Shown here one piece after another: positions 13,701 through 27,457 of a stretch of 64,000 nt of DNA (its first letter is position 1; every line of letters begins with the position of its first letter). Below the pieces are notes generated by a model. The model was not told the origin of the DNA. It worked only from the letters and a program-made list of their open reading frames with translations, and did no database searches. This DNA is from Heliopora coerulea. Lineage: Eukaryota > Cnidaria > Anthozoa > Scleralcyonacea > Helioporidae. The stretch is taken from positions 62,001-126,000 of the forward strand of contig JASJOG010000145.1 in NCBI GenBank assembly GCA_030142905.1. Reading direction: 5' to 3'. A program made the translations under genes and the position numbers.

Positions 13701-16700
13701 GTGGTAGCTCCTCAAGTTTTCAAAGCGCTTACATTGATGTAAAACTTTTATGGTATAATACTTAAAGGAAATCGATAAGGTGATCATCAAGCTTGGGCCA
13801 TGAATACATTTACATTCTGCCACACATGCTGTGTAGCTCAGATTTGCAAGAGCAAAACTATTGCATGTTTCTTATTTTCGTGAACGAAACAAGAATTAAA
13901 TCAAGGTATACACGCTAACTACCTTGTAGAAGCCATTGCCATAATGAAAAACCGATCATTCTCTCGAAAATTAAGTATTTTAGTCGACGTATTGTAAGAC
14001 GATGGGAAAACGGCCGAAATGGCGTTGTGAACAACGTGAATATTTACTCGACCCAGTCGATCCCCTCGACCACCGATGTTGTCGTCGCCTTGACGTTCCG
14101 TTTCCCAAACACTCTAATTACTCTAACGGTAACCCTAACCCTTAACATCTTTGCTCACTTCAGTAGCTTATATACCGGCCTTTTCCGACCCTAAACCAAC
14201 CACATCCAGAGCTCATCCATAGATCCTGTAAGATGTCGTTGTATTAAGAAGCTGCACGTTTTCTTTACTCGTTTACAGCAAAAGAAAATCAGATGAAGCC
14301 AACAAGAATGGAGAATGCACATCTACTATCAGTAGACTCCTGCTTGATTCCCCATGAATTTTCCGGAATCCCTCAAGGATACTAACCCAGGTATAAGCCT
14401 AGTCTGCATGAGCAAATTTTCTATGGCAAGTTTTCTGTGACAAAGATATTTGCTCGTGTATAAAGACAGCAAATACTATGCTGAAAATTAGTTTACCTAC
14501 GTGCCAGAAATTATTGTGGACAGTGGAGACAAAATTGAGGAAGCCACTGCGAACCTCTGAGTATGTGGCAAATTTTCTGTGACGGGTCGTGCACACGAAA
14601 AATTTTCGCATGTGACATTTTTTCTTTGACACAAAAAGTGACTCGCCAGTTTTTCAGCAAATGTGTTTGTCACATAAAATTCGGGTAAACTTTCTCATGT
14701 ACATGAGCAAATAAAAATTGTCACCAAAAATCTTGCCACAGAAAATGTGCTCTTGTGACTAGATTTGGCCTGCTTTCGGCAAACCTATTTAAAATAATTC
14801 CTTTTCAAAGTTCTCCACGTAGAGTGTTTGCACTTAACGTCATAGATGCTATGTTCGTGTTCCCAAACAGAAGAATCTTGATCATAATCTGTAAGGTACA
14901 TTAACATGGCCGCCATGCCCTTTGTTGTTCGAGACGCTGGAGACTAAGTGAACACGCTCTCTACGCATGCTGTCTCAGTTAACAACTCATGGATGCTTAC
15001 CTCTCGCTTTTCATAAGCATTCAATATCACAACAAGTAAAGCTTTTCCTTCGTACCTTTGCAATATCTGTCTTCTCTATCATATCCATACTTGCAAATGC
15101 ACATGTAGCCGCCGATCGTGTTGAGGCACATTTCATTTGGTCTGCACGAATAATTTCCACATTTATCAGGATCTAGAATAGTTGGAATGGGTAAATAATT
15201 GTGGAACAATGAACATGGATGCGTTATAATGTGATGGGAACGCTCATCAGGTTTCAGTTCCTTAACTCCGAATGCAGGCACATGACCTAAGAAAAAAAAT
15301 TCAGCTTTCGGATCAAACTTCTGATCCTATCCTTTACCTTCATCCTGACCCTGATTTAAACCCTAACATTACTGGAAAGATTGATCATTCATTGAAGAAC
15401 AAGAAAAAAACGGGGATTCTCGCCCTTGAGTCATTGGTTATTGGATTAAACATCATTGGAGATGTGCTTCAGTGCAATGGCCACTTGGGAAATTATGAAG
15501 TAGTGAGCCTCAAGAAACCTAGCCTGCGTGCAGTCTTAGTAGCCAATCTCGGGAGGGTACGATCCCTCCAGGAACTGGGTACAAAGTCTGCGCGCAAGCT
15601 ACAAGAAACCAAATTAGAGCCTACATTTCGTTAAAGGTCCTTCTTCAGACCGCGCTTTCAGTAAACGAGCCTTTTGTTCCACAGCAACGTAAAGGTTTTT
15701 TTCCCCCCGTACCTTTGGTCCTCTTTTCTTCTTTGACATACCCCGTCTTGCAGAGGCAGATGTAGCCGCCAGCTATCTTGGTGCAGGTTTCATCTTGTTC
15801 ACACTTGTTCTCCTCGGGGCACTTGTCAACATCTGAAAGGAATGGTTTGGTGGAGAGATGTAGAACAGTGAACGGCGATAGGTTATTTTGTGACGGGAAC
15901 CCAAGCCAGGCAAACATAGGAAAAGAGATGCACACAAATAAATGTGTACTGCGCTGGTGTCACAGGGATGAACGACCACTACGGATTGTGACCCTACATC
16001 ACTTATCCCAGCGATGAATGACTTGTCCGTGGGAATGGGGGGGGGGGGATTCGTACACTCACGTATTTTCGCGTCAAATACGCAACAAGTATTGGGGGTG
16101 CCTCTCTATGGAAATATTGGGGGATAACAGTAAACAAAACAACAACAACAAAATTCGTGAATAAAAGAGTTAAGCGGAATTTTTCACTTCTAAATACTTA
16201 TTGTTTTAAGAACGACAGTACGGAGCATCGACGTTTTTGTTTCAAAAACATTTTAAACTTCTAACTTTCATTTGCTTCCACTTCGAATCAAATCCAACAT
16301 CAAACTTACCTTTATTCGAAGTACACGTACTAACCCCTCCCTCCTGTTTTATATGTGGTCCACGGTAACTCAAATCGTAAGTGACGTCACCAATTCTAAG
16401 ATATCCCACACAGCCATGAAAGCCAGTTTCTATTCCTAGATTATTTCTCAAACTAGAAGAGGCGGAACAATAATGATTCCTTAGCAACATATGGTCCGAT
16501 CACAGAACCATCAGCGGCAAGAGGTGAAAATGTAATGATTTTCTCAAATTCCTTTAACATGTGTGATTTTGTACGTTGTGATTGTCATCCTGGTGTATGT
16601 AATAAACTCATGACAGTCTATCCAACAAGGTATCCGTTATTTGATTCGCTGGAATTTGTCCTCGATATCCTCGTAGGTTAAACCCATACGCCAAAATGTC

Positions 16701-19316
16701 AATCGCAAGGTAAGAAATTGCTAGTGTAAACGACCTTTAAAGAAAGGGCGGTTTACACATGCGATTTTGTACGTTGCAATTGTCGTCCTGGTGTATGTAA
16801 TAAAGCCACAACAGTCCATGGCGCAAGATATCCACTTATGATTCGCTTCAGTTTGTCGTCGATAATCTTGTCAGTCTAAAACATACTCTAAGATGTCAAT
16901 CGTGAGGCACAAAATCGCGAGTGTAAACGGGCCTTAAGGGCGGCTCCTCGATGTAATTTGTGATAGGGGATTGGCAACTAAATGTGGGTTATATGCAGGT
17001 GTAGACAGAGATCTTGTACAGTTGATCGATGCTGTATGACGATAGGGCCGTCCACGTTAATGAACTATTTTTAAATGTCGTACAATTTGTCAGATGCAGT
17101 TAAAAACGGGTTAAGCGTACCAGAACTTAGAGGACAAAACAAATCTCGAATACTGACATCTTGAGAGCTCGAGATTTGAGTGAACAACAAAGAGTGGCAA
17201 AGATTGTGATAATACTTCGACTTTACAACAACGTCATTTACAAATCACTTAAAATCTTTTCACTTGGAAATCAGTTCGATTTGAAAATGACTTTGTAATA
17301 AAGTAGAAATACTATTGCGTTCACTCCGGTAGTAGATGCTTAATTCTCCTTAAATTTCATTAAAATCATCTCGAAGCTTTTCCCGTCAAAACTTACCAGT
17401 CCGGAATAAATAGCGGATAGGACCGGTCGGTCCAATGTCGTAAAATCTCGGACCGTTCAGCAACCAATCAGCTTGCATAATCTTGAGTACGGGCCAAAAA
17501 ACTAGCTCCGTCATATTTAACAATTATTCAATAATATTCACTGAGCCTGAGGCAATTAATTGTTTGAGTATAATTACACACGTGAGTATTTGAAAGAAAG
17601 TACTGAACTAGAACTTTCAAAATCTCCTCGGTAACATTTGGAAAGGTTGCCGCCATGTTGTTTCTGAGCCTTTACTGTTATAATCGCCATTTTCCCACGC
17701 GTGTTTTTGGCTTACATGGCTGCCCTCATGTCGGCGTCATTCAATCATGAGGCCTGGTACGAGATATCATTCCAGTCTTTTTAGAGTTCAATGGTGATTA
17801 ATGAGATTTACGACGTACCTTTCTAGCCAATCACCATGCAGGATTTTCGATAATCACCTGTATAATTATACTAAAATAATTTAGAATTACTGAAGCCAAC
17901 GGCATTATTGCATATATTGCAGTCAGCTAATGACAAAGTGCAGCCTGATCCTTGTCAAATCCCATCATTCTCTCAGCTCTATATCAGTGATTATAGCTTC
18001 CCTTCCTATTGTTGAATATAAAAAACGATAAATCAAGTTGTGGTATAAAATCAAGTGCATACAGAGAGTTTCATGACAAAGAAGATTAAAAAAATCCCGA
18101 AAAGTACTGAAATCTTGAGAACCCAAGATTTGAGTGGACAACAAGAAGAGGGAATAATTGCGATAATATTTCAACTTTATTGCCAAGTCATTTTGAAGTC
18201 GAAATGTTATTGCAATCATTCCTATGTCTTGCTGTTCACTCAAGTGGTGGGTTCTCAAGATGTCAGTATTTTTGGGATTGGTTTTATCCTTAAATTCATG
18301 CACTGGCACTGGTTTTCATACCAGAACTTGATTCATGTTTTTTTTAAAAATTTTTTGTATTTTCAAGAACAATACAAAGGAGAGCTATAGTCTTTGATAT
18401 AACGCAGAGAGTGAATAATGGGATTTGATGAGTATCACGCTACGCGATTAGCTGGCTGCAATATATCTGATAATGACGTTGGTCTCAGTTATTATCTGTT
18501 ATATAAAAGTAGTGAATTCAATTGTTGAGGAACTTACTCATCTGTCGGCCTTTCAAGTCCTCCAAGGAAGACCTTTCTGTCAAGGTTCAAAAAAACGAAT
18601 TTATCACCAACTTGGCCTTTACTATGGTGTTTCATGTTTATAATCATCTCTGCTTTGTGCCTTACTCTTGTCAGATCAATGTTGTACCATTTGTTCATCG
18701 TCAAGGCATCTTTGCTCCTCACTAATCCTGGGCCAGAGCCAGCATTGAATCTACAGTTAGAAATAAAGACAATCATGCGAATTGAAGTGCGTTTGAATGT
18801 ACAGTCATCTGGGAAAAACCACCACCTCAAGATATGCCAAATGGAAAATTTCCTTGGAAAACAGCCGATAAGAAATGAATTAAAACCATTCCAGTCTTCG
18901 TCTTAACTTTACTCTTGCCATGTTGTGCCTTGCGATTGACATCTTGGCTTATGTGTTAAACTGACGAGGGTATCAAGGACATACTGCAGCGAATCATAAG
19001 TGGATATCTTGCTGCAGACAATAATATAAAAATATAGGATACTGCATGCGTGGACAGTGTTTAATAACACGAGAGTTTCAATGGTTGGTAACAGCCATAA
19101 CTGATCGCAAATAATTCTAACGTTTCGAGCAAAGACCATTTGTAACGTTAAAATTCTTTGCGATCAGTTAAGGCACTTATTAACTTTTGAGCTTATCTTG
19201 ATGCCATAGACTGTCATGGTTTTATGGCAAAATCGTGTACACAAGCCTTTAACAAGACAAGGGGCACGAATCAAGAATCCGAAGTCAGTGCATCTTTACC
19301 TTTTAACGCCTAGTGT

Positions 19317-19367
<51 letters not shown>

Positions 19368-21009
19368 ATATATACACAGTATATATATATATCGAAGCAT
19401 ATTTAATGGCGAATCTCCGACAAAATTGCTGGCATCAATCACATAAAGGCGTTGTTCTTGATGAGGTAACTGTTTCTTAAGACAAGTCCAATAAAATTTC
19501 CACCATTTTGTCTAAGCTCATCCAAACAAGGATGAGCTTAGACAAAACTGCTTTGTGGCAGGGGGGAGGGGTGCCTGGGGCAATGACCGACTTTTTCAAA
19601 AGGTTTGTTTGTTAATCCTCAAATATAAGGTTTGCCGCGGTCAACCTCTAGACCCTTCATTAGGGATCTTAAGATGTACGGCGTCAACTTCAACTATAGC
19701 ATCCTTTAAACAAAAGAACCCTTCATGCAAAACAAAGAGAATGAACAATTTATCTTTTCCAGGGCATTCTCAACACCGTCCTCGTTGTGCATACAACGTC
19801 ACCCAGATCATTTTCACGTCTTCAGGACGACGTCAGCTCGACGAGTGAAAAATGCTGTTACTTAAGATTGAACATAACCCAAGCCTACAGTCGTTTTAGA
19901 AGAACTGGAGCGTTTTAGCAGTCACAAAACAAGCCGTAAGTATCAAGCACGGTGGTCAATAAACCGTGGTTTCTTTAAATGGCGATATTTTAGAGAACGT
20001 TGTTGTTCAAGTTGACGTCGAAGATCTTAAGATTCCTAGTTATGTGGTGACGGTAACGGAGTACATTTTTGTATTCAACCCACTTTCCCATTCGCTATCA
20101 CAATGATGACGCTTAAAAGAACTTCCGGAAAAATTTATTTAATTTTGACTCTCTTCTGGCTATCGAAAACACCTTTTGGAAAGTCTTTAATTTTAATCCT
20201 ATTCTTACCGTTCATTTCTCCCCGACAAACTTTTTCAGGTTTGGAAGCACTGACTGACTTTTTCGGCTTATCAAATTGTTGGGGGAAAGGAGGGGAGGCG
20301 TAGCGCCCCCACGCCCCCACGCCCCCACGCCCCATTAAGCATATCCCTAGCTTCAGATACCTAGAAACGACACGGTTATGAGTTTCCTTAAGGTTTTCTT
20401 TATGTATCATTAATGTGTTTTAGAAATACTATCAAAAAGTGAAAATACCTCATTTTGGAATGCCAATATCATAAGAGTGTACACATTATATAACTAAACT
20501 TAAAAACTCAGCGGCAATTCATGAGGAAATTACAAAGGAAAATCCTATCCGTGTCGTGTCTTTATATGTGATAAAAACACGCTTACGTTTCTTCTCCAAT
20601 TTTCTCGGCTCAGAAAACATTAATTTTCAAACTTTCTTCGCGAATTAGCGTATTAAGGGGTTTGTTTTTCAAGCCGTTCAAACAACTCGTAGTACGCCTT
20701 TTATCGGGTCTAAAACACTCGGCTACCGCCTAATCTTGTGTATCCGATAAAGCACTATGGCTCGTTTTTTAAACATTATATAATCCAATTAATAGAGTAT
20801 TGAAAACTAGAGGTTTAAGTTAAATCGAGAAAACAGAGATTGCGAATCAGTAATATTTGGTCTTTATTTCTAAGTCATCATCGGACAAATTGAGAGTTGA
20901 AATATAACTAATTCGCTCTCTCTGCTTGATTTAACATGAATCTCCAGTTTTCAAGATGCTATTATACAGATTGTGTTTTGTTTTATATATACATATACAT
21001 ATACATATA

Positions 21010-21042
<33 letters not shown>

Positions 21043-21185
21043 ATATGTATATATACATATATATGTATATATATATGTATATATATATATACATATATAT
21101 GTATAACAGAGCGCTCTAACTAGAGACTCACTAGTCTCTAGTTAGAGCGCTCTGGCATGGCTTAGATGTACCACAAGCGTGGGAC

Positions 21186-21229
<44 letters not shown>

Positions 21230-24200
21230 GTAGGCTTCTCCATCCTGCTCATCAGCACTACACTGATGAGGCCCAATAGGCCGAAACGGTTCCGTCTGTA
21301 GTTATATATATATATATATATATATACAGGGTGTCCCAAAAAAATGTATACACACTTTGAATGATGATAACTCACTATAACAAACTTTCTTTCGAATGCC
21401 ACGCATTTGTGAGCAATTTGGAGATGAGGAGTTTTATTTCCAGCAAGATGGAGCACCTCCCCATTACCATCGTGATATGAGAGCCTAACTTACGAAAATC
21501 TGCCAAACAGATGGATTGGGTGATAATATAGCATTGAATTCCCCCCACATTCACCAGACCTCACGCCTGTGGACTTTTTTTATGGGGATACGTCAAATAT
21601 AAGGTTTGTAGCACAAAACCTGTAACAATCAAGGAGTTGAGAGCAGCAATTGAAAGAGAATGCACCCAAATACCAAATGAAATGATCATAATTCGTAATG
21701 TTTGCAGTTCCATCTGTCCGTATTATCAGCAGTGCCTGGACCAGAATGATCATCAGTTTGAACACCTGCGATAACTCAAAAAATTCTACACTTGTCTTCT
21801 TTAACTTGGATTATAAAACTTAGATATGTCTTGATAAACATTGTATTTATAATCATTCAAAGTGTGTATACATTTTTTTGGGACACCCTGTATATATATA
21901 TTTATATATATATTCATTCAACCGTTAGCTGGTATTAGAGTGTACAGGGATCAGATAAAGGTAAAAGTAAAGGTAAAGTACCTTTATTTATACTAGATAA
22001 CCCTATCAGCTACATAAGCTGTTCTCCCTAGAGGTCCAGTAAGGGTCACTACTCATGGGTCCAGTGTTACTACAGGAGGAAACCGGAGTACTCGGAAAAA
22101 ACTTGCGACGCTAGGTAGAGACAAACTGGACAACACTCTTCTCACATCTAACCAAGGTAACTTTCATCACATAACCGCACGGAATCGAATCGAACCCTAG
22201 TCACAGTGGTGAGAGACACAGGCACTACCATTGTGCCATCATATTGTACTAACCTATATTCCAGGTAACTGTTTTTAATGGCCAGTCCAATAAAGTCTCC
22301 ACGTTTTCTATCGCCGTAAAATATAACCCCGTTTTCTTTATAAGGTAGAATGATAATCGTTATATTTGTCGTAGTGCTTTCAAGCGAAGACGGCGTTTCA
22401 AACATCATAAACGAGTTACCAGAGAAAGAAACCACTAAAAGGTGAAGAAAACAGTCAGAATCAGAGGTTTGGGATCTATATCAAGTAAGTTACAGTAAAT
22501 TGGGCCTCCGGCTAGAAATCGAAACCACGGACGTTCGAATGCTTTGCCACTTAGCAAAGAAGACTGTTGCCGATAGCTTGGCTTACGATTAGGGAGGGTA
22601 AGGGCTATATATAATTAGGATATACCTCGCAGATGGACAGTGGTTTTTGCGACATCTGATTGGTTCGTCTGTCTCGGAATATCCTGTATTAACTCGTACT
22701 TTGCAGGTGAATAGTTTTTTTCGCGCAATCTGATTGGTTCCTCTGTCTCGGAATATCCCGCAATATTCACCTCCGAGCAAAAAGATGGCGTCCAGTTTTG
22801 CTTAAGTTACGGAAGAACTTTTTTTAAACAAGCGAAGTCGCTGCGCCAGACAATGCCAAAAACGCAACGAAATTTGGCAAGAAAGTGTTCAAAGATTTGT
22901 ATATCTTTTACTTTTTAGCGATAAATGCACTTGGGATGAGTTGAAAATCTTTTGTTTACAAATGATGAGTGGGCCACAAGCTTATTGAGTTTGGTAAAAT
23001 TGTTTTAAGAAATTAAAAAAAATATATGTGTAAACAATTAAGCGAGGTATATGCTCAAACAATTATTCACCTCATTGTCGGTTAGTAGTGTAGATATTTA
23101 CCTCCACTTCGGCGAATAATTGTTAACTGTTCATCTCGGAGCACAAAAAAATGGACTCCAGTTTTGCTTCAGTAACGAAAGAGGAAAATTGTTTCGAAGA
23201 AACTAAGTCGCCGTTCCAGACAGTGCCAAAAAAATAACGCTATTTGGCAATAAAGTATCCAGAGATATTTATTTCCTTTACTATTGAGCGATAAATGCAC
23301 TCAGAATGTGTTTGAAAATGTTTTCTTTACAAAGGACAAGCAGGCTATAAACCGACGTTCCGTAAAATTGTCTTAAAAATTTAAAGAAGTATGTGTGTGA
23401 AAACAATTAAGCGAGGAATATGCTAAGACAATTATCCACCTCAGTGTCGGTGAATAGTGTAGATGTTTACCCCACCGCATTCACCTTCACTACAGTAAAT
23501 AATTGTCAAATATTTGTTCAATATACTCCTCATTTCAGAATCATCCTCTGCGCCAGCGTTGCCACCATTCATAAAGCTCGCGGTCATGCTCACAGCAATG
23601 GCCTTCGTAGATCAGTTGGCAGAGCGCTGCAGGAGATTTAGAAGGCCCTGGGTTCGCCACAAAGCCTAAGAGTCTCAAAATCTACGATTCTGATAATTGA
23701 AAATTTACTTTGACTCAACATCGACGTTATCCAACTTCACCTCCAATAGAAAAATTCAACATGATTTAACACGAGTGATTTCTTGTGATAACATGTAGGA
23801 TTCGGTGAAAAGATTAAAAATGTGGTTTTGTAAATTTTTATTTTAAGTCGTCTTTTTAACTCACGAAATACTTTCTTCTCGCTCTTCATTTATAAGTCTT
23901 TAGTAATACATGAGCAAAGAAAAACGTTCCCTCGTACCTTTGCAATGTTTGCTTTTTCTGCGATATCCACTCTTGCAACTGCACTCATAGCTCCCATTAG
24001 CGTTAAGGCACATTTCATTTGGTTCGCACGAGTATTTTTTATATTCATCGACATCTAGTAATAGTTAGGACGGTTAAAAAACTGTGGAACAATGAATTTG
24101 CAGGGGAAAATCCAGGATTTTAGAAACGGGGATCGTGAAGACGAATGTCAAATTAGGGAGTTTACGCAAACACTGCGTCAATGTCAACGGCAACGTGTTC

Positions 24201-27200
24201 TTGTTATAGAAGTGTCCATTCAGAACAAAGGGAATAATGCGTAGTCCCTAGATAATTTTCAACAGTGTCTTACTTCAAGACAGTGCTTCGTCGAGAAGGT
24301 TTCCACGTCTCTAGGGATTGCGTACTAAGGTTGTTCAGAAGGTTGTGGGTTCGATCATAGTCTGGGGCTCAGAAATAGTTTTTCTGAGGATAGAGCTTAA
24401 CAAATATTGATCTCTCACTCAAGATACCTCCAAGCTCCCACATTTCCAAAATATATATCTCATTAATAACATTATTAACATACAGTGGTTTCTGCTTAGG
24501 TCGTCCATATGTTGAACTTGCACCTCAGCTCAACATCTGAGTCTTGGTAGCTCAATGGTTAGAGTGTCTCACCGGTCATCAGAAGGTTGTGGGTTTGATC
24601 CGCGTCTGGGGCTCAGAAATCGTTTTTATGATGATAGAGCTTGACGAACGTTCATCTATCATTTATTAAAACAAGAAGTTCCTATTTTTAGCTTTCAAGT
24701 AGGTCGTTTTTAAGACCCAATTCAGGATTGGCTCAGAAATTAATCATCAAATATGAATGTTCCATTTTATATGTGAAATACATGTTTCGTACTCCAAGAC
24801 TTTCCATGTGAAGATTTCAAACAATTTCACATATGAATTAGGCATTTTGTATGTGAAAACGTTCCGATTTCATACGTGAAATGGACATATCATAAGTGAA
24901 AATGTTCCAGTTCCATGTATTTTTCACATGTGAAATGACATACGACATTTTCGATAATTATCAGTACCAAAGTACGTGTATTATTAAATAATATTTCTTA
25001 AAATAGGTTACGAAATCATTGGTTGCTAGAGGTTACTCAATGCAATTGCCCCCATTACTGAAATTTCAGATGCCATTTCACATGTAAAAGACTTGAAACT
25101 GGAACATTTTCACATATGAAGTGTTCATTTCACACATAAAATACGAACCTGTTCACATATGAAACACCCAACTCACATGTGAAATGAACTAGTTCAAAAT
25201 TTTACATGTGAAGTCTTGGTGTTTGAAACATGAATTTCACATATGAAATGGAACCTTTACATATAAAAATTAATTTCTCATACGAAATTTTTGATTTCAC
25301 AGATGGAATTGAAACAACATACCCAATATTATTTTCGTATGTGAAACTGTCAGTGAAATTTTTGGAAAGATGTAACCAAACTAGGGATGAAACTAAACTA
25401 GAGACGACATTTCATACAAAAGGCCTTTAGATCTCGCTCTCCGTAAACGAATCTTCAGTTCTACAGCAACAAAAAGACCTTTTCTCCGTACCTTTGCAAC
25501 TATATCCTTCTTTAACATAACCAGTCTTGCAGAGGCAGATATGGCCGCCAACTACGTTCGTGCAGGTTTCATTTTGTCCGCAACTGCTTTTTTCCGGGCA
25601 CTTGTTGGCATCTGGAAGTAATGTTTTAGTGGAGGTGAATGGATTAAGGTAGAACAATTGGTACAAGTGCGGCATAGTGGACGCACCTGACCGCTGACCT
25701 TTGCAGTCGGCTCAACCACAAATATTAAGAATTTTTGGCGGGAAAATTAAATACAGGCGTGACCACTGTCAAACGTGAGATTGCCTTAGTTTACGAAGAT
25801 ATCGTGCGATTCACAAAAAATAAAGAAACTCTGCAACCAATACTGAGCCTAATCACAACCCTAATCCTAACCTTAACCCTAATCCTAACTAAATACATGC
25901 CCTTATAACATTCTTGATAAAATGATTTTTCCTTGAGTTGTCTCCTCTCAAAATTTTCCCGCCAGGTCTCACTTTACTCGACTATTGAGCCAGCAATACT
26001 GGTCAGCATCCAGGAGCGTCCGCTAAACTGCCCTCCGGCCGAACAGTGAACTTGGATAGTTCTTTTATAACGGGATTCCATTCTCAAACTTACCATTGTA
26101 CGAAGAACAAGTACTGACGTTTGCCTTCTTTATGTGTGATCCAGGGTACGTCAAATTGTAAGTGACTTCGCCAATTCTGAGATATCCCACGCAACCGAAA
26201 AAGCCAGTTTCTATTCCCAGATTTTTGTTCAAACTAGGAGAGACAGCATGGATTAGTTGTCCGTAAGATATTCTCAGATCACAGAATCGTCGGTAGCAGG
26301 TAGGCGAAATTTTAGGATTATCTTAAGATAGCCCTGAGCTTGTTTTGAACAGGGAATTGGCAGCTAAATATGGATTATATGCAGGTGTAGACAGAGATCT
26401 AGTCGAGTTGCTATTCTATTACGACAGCCGCGTTCGCGTTAATAAAGATATTACATTTTGGCATGTTTGCTTCGGACAGTTCTTTTAAAACATGAAAAAT
26501 AAAGCACACAAAGTACAAGTAAGCGTAAAAATATTTCAATTTTTCATAGTTTTCATGAACCTGAATTTATTTTAAAATCCACTATTTCCACGGCAAAATA
26601 TCTGTCTATACTACCTTTCCAAGCATCTTGCTATGTTATTTTTAAACGAAATACCTTCCGGATACCAATTTTTTAAAAATTTTTCCCGAAGAAACTGAAT
26701 AATTGCACAATTTCAGTGACTCAACTAGGCATCCGGGGGCCGTGGAACAGATTATTTCGTGGGCCCTACTGTGGACAATTCCGGCAATACGGAAGACGTA
26801 CGAGTGGCGATTTGAAGATAGGTAAGAAAAGCAACTGATGTTCAATATTATTCTTAAAAAAACGCCTGAATCGTCTGATACTGTTCTACTCAAAAAGTTA
26901 TGTTACTATTAACTACTTATTAGAAGACAAAAACAGCTTACAGTGTTGTTTAAAAGCTCAAGGAATCGAATCACAGTACAGGATTTTATCTGTGATGTTC
27001 AGGGGACTTGCGTGAAATTCACATTCATGTTCATTTTCATTCTTTGGTAAATCTGTCACACTTAAATAGATCGATTATTAAAGAGGCGATGGATCAAACT
27101 TTTGCCTTAATGCGGCAGTTCGACCTTGTGGCGAATTGATAATAGTTTGAAACTTTATTCGAGCAAATTCATGCTGTCATGACGTGAAAATAATAATGAC

Positions 27201-27400
27201 GTCACAAATGCTTGGGGGCCCTAATTAATTCCTTTTTGCTCGGGGCCCGTGGGTTTTACCCACCCTACCCACCCTGTAGCTGTGTCGCTGCGCAATTTGC
27301 AAAATACCTTAACTCAACGATATCTCATTAGTCAGACATTCTACGTTGGGAACTCATGATTGATTTAAACTGATACAAAAACTCATCAACAAAGAAAGTA

Positions 27401-27457
<57 letters not shown>

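Noticed and set aside
18055..18390. Opposed 111- and 114-codon frames
   Set aside because: Both come from the two arms of a foldback repeat and have no domain.
24755..25345. CRISPR-like array
   Set aside because: Motifs are palindromic with irregular spacing and no constant repeat-spacer unit; the context is eukaryotic.
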